From positions 1 to 14,990 of the forward strand of contig CAZUTK010000067.1 of NCBI GenBank assembly GCA_964623265.1: a stretch of DNA of 14,990 nt, written 5' to 3'. Source of the DNA: CAZUTK01 sp964623265. Lineage in GTDB: Bacteria; Electryoneota; B3-LCP. The notes below the pieces were generated by a model that ran no database searches, was not told where the DNA came from, and saw only the letters and a program-made list of their open reading frames with translations. Made by a program: the position numbers and the translations under genes. Below, piece after piece: positions 6,601 through 14,990 of this stretch. Every line of letters begins with the position of its first letter. The first letter of the stretch is position 1.

Positions 6601-7395
6601 GATGCCATAACGACGGAATACCGCAACGAGAAGCATAAAATCCAGGGCGGCGATGAATTGCCCAGTGGAATCGTGCAACTCGCCAAGGTCTACATCGCTA
6701 AGAAGCGCAAACTCTCCGTCGGCGATAAAATGGCGGGCCGACACGGGAACAAAGGCGTCGTCGGAAAGATCGTTCCTGTGGAGGATATGCCCTTCCTGCC
6801 CGATGGAACTCCGATTGACATCATCCTGAATCCGTTGGGGGTGCCGTCTCGAATGAACATTGGACAAATCTTTGAGACCAGTCTCGGCTGGGCGGGGAAG
6901 AGGTTGGGGAAATACTATGCCACACCGGTGTTCGATGGCGCGGATCTGGAAGATATCACCAGGGAACTGGAGAACGCGGGCTTGGAAGCTCGCGGGAAGG
7001 TGCGTCTTTACGACGGACGCACCGGTGAGCCGTTCGACCAACCGGTTACCGTAGGCTATATTTACATGATGAAGTTGTCGCATCTGGTGGATGACAAAAT
7101 CCACGCCCGCTCCATCGGACCGTACTCGTTGATTACACAACAGCCTCTGGGCGGGAAAGCTCAGTTCGGCGGACAGCGTTTCGGCGAAATGGAAGTCTGG
7201 GCGCTCGAAGCCTACGGCGCCGCTTACACTCTGCAGGAAATTCTCACGGTTAAATCGGACGACGTGGACGGCCGGGCTCGCACCTACGAAGCCATCGTCA
7301 AAGGCGAGAATCTCCCCGTCCCCGGCGTCCCGGAATCTTTCAACGTGCTCATCAACGAATTGCTGGGGCTTGGGTTGGACGTCAAATTGGAATAA
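3598..7395 (+). CDS. rpoB: DNA-directed RNA polymerase subunit beta
   Basis: RpoB (1265 aa) forms one pincer of RNA polymerase and half of the active site. The N-terminal lobes include GGTFIINGAERVIVSQLHRSPG. The rifampicin-binding cluster lies at residues 453-482 with D464, H474 and S479, the equivalents of E. coli D516, H526 and S531, so target-based resistance is not predicted. GDKMAGRHGNKG is at 1042-1053 with the conserved lysines K1044 and K1052. The C-terminal clamp segment starting QPLGGKAQFGGQRFGEMEVW is near 1182. A charged, helical lineage-specific insertion occupies about 895-1012, as in FCB and proteobacterial enzymes, and a short Lys/Asn/Gly-rich linker lies at about 688-702. 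The gene follows a terminator-like hairpin and precedes rpoC by 46 nt. Confidence 0.99.
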   Translation: MNAKSRIERVSFGKIKPILEMPDLLEVQLQSYDSFLQADLPPAQREKKGLQAVFLNVFPIIDNREEHILEFVEYFLDPPKYSVEECRERGVTYSAPLKARLRLSSRQDLEDAGGFDETMEADVYLGNLPLMTDGGTFIINGAERVIVSQLHRSPGVFFGDSVHPNGTKIYSARIIPFRGSWIEFTTDINDVLFVYIDRRKRFPVTMLLRAIGYSSDLDILRLFDYVEEVPLSRQGIERYFEKILLEDIFDPESGEILTKRGQTFDESHLKLFRKHHIKRLNFLHAKKKDPIYDILHNTLEKDRSHNKQEALEYIYQELRSGEPPDLETAERLLNRLFFDEKRYDLGKVGRFRINTKLDLKVPYDHTVLTHEDIIAIIKYVLKLKVGLESTDDIDHLGNRRIRTVGEQLANQFSVALSRMARTIKERMNLRESERLSPQDLVNVRTISSVINTFFGTNQLSQFLDQVNPLTELTHKRRLSALGPGGLTRERAGFEVRDVHYTHYGRLCPIETPEGPNIGLISSLSTYGRINELGFIESPYRKVKNGKVTKQIEYLTADDEDKYVIAQANAPISEKGEFVRDRVKSRFKGEFPVVSPEELDYMDVSPNQIVSVAAALIPFLEHDDANRALMGSNMQRQAVPLLAPEAPIVGTGIEAKAARDSRALIIAEEDGVVQSVTADEIVVKVRWRQKENGGEKNKNNKDKANVQDLKTYRLKKFVRTNQDTCINQKPIVRKGDNVRKGDVLADGCATDNGELALGRNVLVAFMPWHGYNFEDSIIVSERMVSEDVFTSIHIEELELQVRETKRGEEELTREIPNVSEEAVKDLDENGIIRVGAEVTYGDIIIGKVTPKGEMDLTPEDKLLKAIFGDKAGDVKDASLKAHAGMNGIVIATKLFSRKRKDAKTRKEDKDKLIALEKKYEEETELLKKMRIKELTELLEGKKSRAIRDKNLEEILIQAGETFSAATFKRVDLDNLEASFDWTDDNDVNELIEMTFEKYEERFDAITTEYRNEKHKIQGGDELPSGIVQLAKVYIAKKRKLSVGDKMAGRHGNKGVVGKIVPVEDMPFLPDGTPIDIILNPLGVPSRMNIGQIFETSLGWAGKRLGKYYATPVFDGADLEDITRELENAGLEARGKVRLYDGRTGEPFDQPVTVGYIYMMKLSHLVDDKIHARSIGPYSLITQQPLGGKAQFGGQRFGEMEVWALEAYGAAYTLQEILTVKSDDVDGRARTYEAIVKGENLPVPGVPESFNVLINELLGLGLDVKLE
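5788..5820 (+). repeat. Exact 15-nt direct repeat inside rpoB
   Basis: GTCCGCAAAGGGGAT occurs at 5788-5802 and again at 5806-5820, a period of 18 nt (six codons). It encodes the doubled VRKGD of the conserved RpoB segment PIVRKGDNVRKGDVLADG. The protein repeat is ancestral to the family; the identical codon choice in both copies is local. It is probably of no functional importance. Confidence 0.8.
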
Positions 7396-7429
7396 CCAGC
7401 ATGAGAGAAAAACCCAAACATTCCATTCC

Positions 7430-7441
7430 GAGGAGAATTCA

Positions 7442-7444
<3 letters not shown>
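7430..7444 (+). promoter_or_regulatory. Ribosome binding site that fixes the rpoC start
   Basis: GAGGAGA (7430-7436) is spaced 5 nt from the ATG at 7442. The reading frame is open further upstream, to an ATG at 7370 inside the end of rpoB. However, the 24 extra residues have no resemblance to RpoC N-termini, while MLNIRPN with a downstream ISIDLASPKTILERS fits the family. The SD and homology agree on 7442. Confidence 0.9.
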
Positions 7445-11848
<4,404 letters not shown>

Positions 11849-11880
11849 TAAATTGTAATTTCTATCTTCTGGAGAGATTC

Positions 11881-12249
11881 GTGCCCACTGTCAGTCAATT
11901 GATTCGTAAGGGTCGTCAAAGACAACTGAAGAAATCGAAAACTCCGGCTATGGCGCGCTGTCCGCAGCGCCGCGGCGTCTGCACGCGCGTCTATACCACA
12001 ACGCCGAAGAAACCGAATTCCGCACTGCGCAAAGTCGCCCGTATCCGGCTGACGACCGGTGTCGAAGTCACGACCTATATCCCCGGCGAAGGGCACAATC
12101 TCCAGGAACACTCCATTGTGCTGATCCGCGGCGGCAGGGTCAAGGATCTCCCGGGTGTGCGCTATCACGTCATTCGAGGCACGCTCGACGCCGCCGGCGT
12201 AGATAAGCGGAAACAAGGACGTTCCAAATACGGAACCAAGCGGAAATAA
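11881..12249 (+). CDS. rpsL: 30S ribosomal protein S12
   Basis: S12 (122 aa) lies at the decoding centre of the small subunit and influences codon-anticodon proofreading. TTTPKKPNSALRKVARIRL is at residues 39-57 and GGRVKDLPGVRYH at 84-96. K43 and K88, the positions where substitutions give streptomycin resistance or dependence in E. coli, are wild type. D89, the residue that carries beta-methylthiolation in some bacteria, is present. The C-terminus RKQGRSKYGTKRK is typical. The start is GTG at 11881, with GGAGAG at 11871-11876. The gene is 32 nt after rpoC and 6 nt before rpsG, and probably leads the str part of the operon. Confidence 0.98.
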   Translation: MPTVSQLIRKGRQRQLKKSKTPAMARCPQRRGVCTRVYTTTPKKPNSALRKVARIRLTTGVEVTTYIPGEGHNLQEHSIVLIRGGRVKDLPGVRYHVIRGTLDAAGVDKRKQGRSKYGTKRK

Positions 12250-12255
12250 GATACT

Positions 12256-12726
12256 ATGCCGCGAAGAAAACGAGTCGTCAAACGCACGATCCTGCCGGAT
12301 CCCAAATATCACGATCTGCAGGTGGCGAAATTCATCAACAATCTCCTGAGGCGCGGGAAGAAGTCCACGGCGGAAGGGATTTTATATACCGCTCTGGATA
12401 AAATCCAGGAGAAGACCAAGACGGACGGCCTGGAGATCCTGCGCAAGGCGATCAATAACGTCGGACCCGCCGTGGAAGTGAAATCCCGCCGCGTGGGCGG
12501 TTCGACTTATCAGGTGCCGGTGGAAGTTCGCCAAGACCGGCGCCAGGCTCTGGCGATGCGCTGGATCATCAACTTCGCCAAAGCCCGCAGCGATAAGACG
12601 ATGGCGGATAAGCTGGCGGCTGAACTGATCGCAGCCGCCAACGGCGAAGGCGCCGCCGTTAAAAAACGCGAAGATACGCATCGAATGGCGGAGGCGAACA
12701 AGGCGTTCGCGCATTTCCGCTGGTGA
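12256..12726 (+). CDS. rpsG: 30S ribosomal protein S7
   Basis: S7 (156 aa) is a primary 16S rRNA-binding protein that nucleates assembly of the small-subunit head and touches the E-site tRNA. Recognisable parts are MPRRKRVVKRTILPDPKY at the start, FINNLLRRGKKSTAEGI, KSRRVGGSTYQVPVEV (76-91), RWIINFAKAR and the conserved end AHFRW. The length is the usual 156. The ATG at 12256 is only 6 nt after the rpsL stop and has no clear SD, so translational coupling to rpsL is likely. In E. coli S7 represses its own translation through a structure in the rpsL-rpsG gap; the gap here is too short to hold one. It ends in TGA. Confidence 0.98.
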   Translation: MPRRKRVVKRTILPDPKYHDLQVAKFINNLLRRGKKSTAEGILYTALDKIQEKTKTDGLEILRKAINNVGPAVEVKSRRVGGSTYQVPVEVRQDRRQALAMRWIINFAKARSDKTMADKLAAELIAAANGEGAAVKKREDTHRMAEANKAFAHFRW

Positions 12727-12739
12727 TTTTTCTTGAGTT

Positions 12740-12776
12740 GAAAACGTCTGCCGGGGTGTTTTCCCCGGCGTTCTTC
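12740..12776 (+). promoter_or_regulatory. Stable hairpin in the rpsG-fusA gap (attenuator or structured leader)
   Basis: GCCGGGG (12750-12756) pairs perfectly with CCCCGGC (12763-12769) around the loop TGTTTT. An outer helix, GAA/AAC (12740-12745) with GTT/TTC (12770-12776), can add six pairs across a C bulge and a GTCT bulge. The tail GTTCTTC is only moderately T-rich and partly consumed by the outer helix, so it is a poor intrinsic terminator. It could instead be a partial attenuator, an RNA-processing site or a protein-binding leader for fusA. Confidence 0.6.
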
Positions 12777-12777
12777 A

Positions 12778-12792
12778 TCCGCTGGAAGCGGA
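12778..12792 (+). promoter_or_regulatory. Small hairpin next to the fusA start
   Basis: TCCGCT (12778-12783) and AGCGGA (12787-12792) form a perfect 6-bp stem with a 3-nt loop (or 5 bp with loop TGGAA). It ends 6 nt before the fusA ATG at 12799. The only SD-like bases near fusA (GGA, GCGGAA) lie in this hairpin, so folding would partly hide them. It stands directly after the larger hairpin at 12740-12776. Confidence 0.45.
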
Positions 12793-12798
12793 AATACC

Positions 12799-14889
12799 AT
12801 GTCACGCAGAGATCCATTAGAAAAAATTCGCAATATCGGCATCATGGCGCACATTGATGCCGGCAAGACCACCACCACGGAGCGGATTCTCTATTTCACC
12901 GGCAAGATCCACCGCATGGGCGAAGTCCACGAAGGATCCGCCGTCATGGACTGGATGGAGCAGGAACGGGAACGGGGAATCACCATCACCTCTGCGGCGA
13001 CGACCTGTTACTGGAATCAGCATCGGATCAACATCATTGATACGCCGGGTCATGTGGATTTCACCGCGGAAGTGGAGAGGTCGCTGCGCGTGCTGGACGG
13101 CGCAATCGCCCTCTTCTGCGCGGTCGGCGGCGTGGAACCTCAATCGGAAACCGTCTGGCGCCAGGCGGACAAATATCACGTCCCCCGCATCGCCTTCGTC
13201 AATAAGATGGACCGCGTCGGTGCGGATTTTTACGGAACCGTCGAAAATATCCGGGTAAAGTTGGGCAGCCATCCCATCCCGTTGCAAATCCCTTTGGGCG
13301 AAGGCGAAATGTTCACCGGCTTGATTGATCTGATCAAAATGAAAGCCGTGCTGTGGAACGAGAATTCGCTGGGCGCTCTCTGGGAGGAGGTGGACATTCC
13401 GACGACGCTTCTGCCGCAGGCGCTGCGCTATCGCGAGAAGATGCTGGAAGCTATCTCGGACTACGACGATAAATTGATGGCTCTTTTCCTGGAAGAGAAA
13501 CCGATCGCGGAAGAGGATATTCGAACGGCGGTTCGCCGCGCTACGGTGGAGTGCAAGATCGTACCGGTGCTCTGCGGCAGCGCTTTCAAGAATAAAGGAA
13601 TTCAGCGTCTTTTGGACGCGGTCTTATACTACCTTCCCAGTCCGCTCGATGTGCCGCCGGTTCGGGGAATCAACCCTAAAAAGGAGAAGGAAGAAATCCG
13701 CAAGCCGTCGGACGATGAACCTTTTTCCGCGTTGTGCTTCAAGATCGTCAGCGATCCGCATGTGGGGAAGCTGAATTACATCCGCATCTATTCCGGAAAG
13801 GTGAGGGCGGGAAAGGCGGTCTATAACGCCAACGCTGGCAAGCACGAACGTCTGGGACGTCTGCTTCTGATGTTCGCCAATAAGCGAGAGGATATCGAAG
13901 AAGCCTACACCAGCGACATCGTGGCGGCGGTGGGGTTGAAAGTCACCCGCACCGGTGATACCCTTTGCGACGACGGGCACCCCATCGTCCTCGAAAAAAT
14001 GGATTTTCCGAAACCCGTGATCTCGGTCGCCATCGAACCCAAGACGAAAGCCGATCAGGAGAAGATCGCTATTGCGCTGTCCCGTCTGGCGGACGAAGAT
14101 CCGACCTTCCACGTCGAGACGAATGAGGAAACCGGTCAAACCCTCATTTCGGGGATGGGAGAGTTGCATCTGGAAATCTTGATTGATCGTTTGATGCGCG
14201 AGTTCAACGTCGCCGCCAATGTGGGCAAGCCGCAGGTGGCGTACCGCGAGACCATCAGAAAGGTTGCCGTTGCGGAAGGGAAATTCGTGCGTCAGTCCGG
14301 AGGCAGAGGTCAATACGGACACGTGAAGATCCAGATCGAACCGGCTGAACCCGGATCCGAATTCTTCTTTGAGGACCGCACCAGCGGAGGAGTCATCCCC
14401 AAAGAATATATCAATCCCGTTTCCAACGGCATCAAAGAAGCCATGAAGAACGGGGTCATCGCCGGATACCCGCTGGTGGACATCAAGGCGGTCTTGCTGG
14501 ATGGATCCTATCACGAAGTGGATTCTTCCGAATTGGCGTTTAAGATCGCGGGATCTATGGCTCTGCGTGAAGCGGCGAAGAAAGCCGATCCCGTCGTGAT
14601 CGAGCCCATCATGTGGCTGGAAGTTCTGGTTCCGGAAGAGTATCTGGGCGATGTGATCGGCAATTTGAATTCGCGCCGCGGCAGGATTCTGGGCATGGAA
14701 CTGCGCAAAAACGTTCAGGCGGTTCATGCGAATGTGCCCTTGTCGGAACTTTTCGGCTATGCCACCACACTGCGCTCTCTCACGCAAGGGCGCGCGGTTT
14801 TCACCATGAAGTTCGCTCGATATGAACCGATCCCTGAAGCCGTCTCCGCTCGGATTTTCGAAACGCCGACATTCGCGCGGATGAGTTAA
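12799..14889 (+). CDS. fusA: Elongation factor G
   Basis: EF-G (696 aa) is the GTPase that drives translocation of tRNA and mRNA and, with RRF, ribosome recycling. The G-domain motifs are all present: AHIDAGKTT (17-25), RGITI (59-63), DTPGH (81-85) with the catalytic-type histidine H85, NKMD (135-138) and GSAF (260-263). Domain II includes LNYIRIYSGKVRAG, domain III SGMGELHLEILIDRL, domain IV RQSGGRGQYGHV (498-509) and the tip loop GSYHEVDSSE with H572, and domain V LGDVIGNLNSRRGRI. The length is normal for canonical EF-G. The start ATG has only a weak SD, partly within a hairpin. It follows rpsG by 72 nt and precedes tuf by 48 nt. Confidence 0.99.
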   Translation: MSRRDPLEKIRNIGIMAHIDAGKTTTTERILYFTGKIHRMGEVHEGSAVMDWMEQERERGITITSAATTCYWNQHRINIIDTPGHVDFTAEVERSLRVLDGAIALFCAVGGVEPQSETVWRQADKYHVPRIAFVNKMDRVGADFYGTVENIRVKLGSHPIPLQIPLGEGEMFTGLIDLIKMKAVLWNENSLGALWEEVDIPTTLLPQALRYREKMLEAISDYDDKLMALFLEEKPIAEEDIRTAVRRATVECKIVPVLCGSAFKNKGIQRLLDAVLYYLPSPLDVPPVRGINPKKEKEEIRKPSDDEPFSALCFKIVSDPHVGKLNYIRIYSGKVRAGKAVYNANAGKHERLGRLLLMFANKREDIEEAYTSDIVAAVGLKVTRTGDTLCDDGHPIVLEKMDFPKPVISVAIEPKTKADQEKIAIALSRLADEDPTFHVETNEETGQTLISGMGELHLEILIDRLMREFNVAANVGKPQVAYRETIRKVAVAEGKFVRQSGGRGQYGHVKIQIEPAEPGSEFFFEDRTSGGVIPKEYINPVSNGIKEAMKNGVIAGYPLVDIKAVLLDGSYHEVDSSELAFKIAGSMALREAAKKADPVVIEPIMWLEVLVPEEYLGDVIGNLNSRRGRILGMELRKNVQAVHANVPLSELFGYATTLRSLTQGRAVFTMKFARYEPIPEAVSARIFETPTFARMS

Positions 14890-14937
14890 TTCGACAATAA
14901 ACGAACACGCCATCACAAAGCAATAGAGGATGCAGTT

Positions 14938-14990
14938 ATGGCTAAGGCTAAATTTGAACGGACGAAGCCGCACGTGAACATCGGGACGAT
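14938..14990 (+). CDS. tuf: Elongation factor Tu, 5' end only (second tuf copy)
   Basis: The first 17 codons (MAKAKFERTKPHVNIGT) are the conserved EF-Tu N-terminus, running up to the start of the GTP-binding G1 region; the gene continues past the window edge. AGAGGA at 14925-14930, spaced 7 nt from the ATG at 14938, is a good ribosome binding site. The position after fusA is the standard str-operon location. The 48-nt gap after fusA shows no terminator or convincing promoter. Together with the tuf end at position 1-55, this gives two copies flanking the whole block. Identity is certain; completeness cannot be assessed. Confidence 0.96.
   Translation, partial: MAKAKFERTKPHVNIGT

Noticed and set aside
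14890..14937. Promoter or terminator between fusA and tuf
   Set aside because: No hairpin with T-tract and no paired hexamers; only the tuf ribosome binding site is convincing.
13624..14973. 449-codon minus-strand open frame across fusA
   Set aside because: It is an antisense shadow of a strongly conserved EF-G gene; no ribosome binding site or recognisable domain.

Overview
This 15 kb window is a continuous, single-strand (+) run of core information-processing genes with no accessory DNA. The order is tuf (3' end only), rpmG, tRNA-Trp, secE, nusG, rplK, rplA, rplJ, rplL, rpoB, rpoC, rpsL, rpsG, fusA, tuf (5' end only). It joins the classical secE-nusG/rplKAJL-rpoBC block to the str block (rpsL-rpsG-fusA-tuf) with small gaps. 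The largest gap is 154 nt, between rplL and rpoB. No mobile element, CRISPR array, phage gene, pseudogene or frameshift was seen, and I do not see an undescribed biological system here.

Organism: a bacterium of moderately high G+C (about 55%, judged by eye) using the standard bacterial code. TAA, TAG and TGA all terminate genes here. RpoB (1265 aa) and RpoC (1468 aa) read most like the Fibrobacteres-Chlorobi-Bacteroidetes (FCB) superphylum. The RpoC N-terminus and the RpoB stretches around EIPNVSEEAVKDLDENGIIR and IFGDKAGDVKDASLKA support this. Several genes have good Shine-Dalgarno (SD) sequences (nusG, rpoB, rpoC, rpsL, right-hand tuf), which argues against Bacteroidetes proper. An uncultured FCB-side lineage such as a KSB1/Calditrichota-like group is a reasonable guess, not a demonstrated identity.

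Layout: positions 1-500 hold the end of one elongation factor Tu gene, ribosomal protein L33, a tRNA-Trp and the SecE translocase subunit. Positions 568-3443 hold NusG and the L11, L1, L10 and L7/L12 stalk proteins. Positions 3444-3597 hold a structured leader with a strong terminator-like hairpin, followed by rpoB with a TTG start. Positions 3598-11848 encode the beta and beta' subunits of RNA polymerase. A promoter-like element overlaps the rpoC stop codon. Positions 11881-14889 encode S12, S7 and EF-G, with a structured 72-nt gap before fusA, and the second tuf begins at 14938.

The products act together. RpoB and RpoC form the polymerase catalytic core and NusG couples it to the ribosome. 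L11, L1, L10, L12, L33, S12 and S7 are ribosomal proteins, and the L10-L12 stalk recruits EF-G and EF-Tu, both encoded here. The most interesting signals are regulatory: the rplL-rpoB attenuator with complementary hairpin loops, the candidate internal str promoter, and the rpsG-fusA hairpins. The short gaps rplA-rplJ (17 nt) and rpsL-rpsG (6 nt) leave no room for the autoregulatory leaders found there in E. coli.
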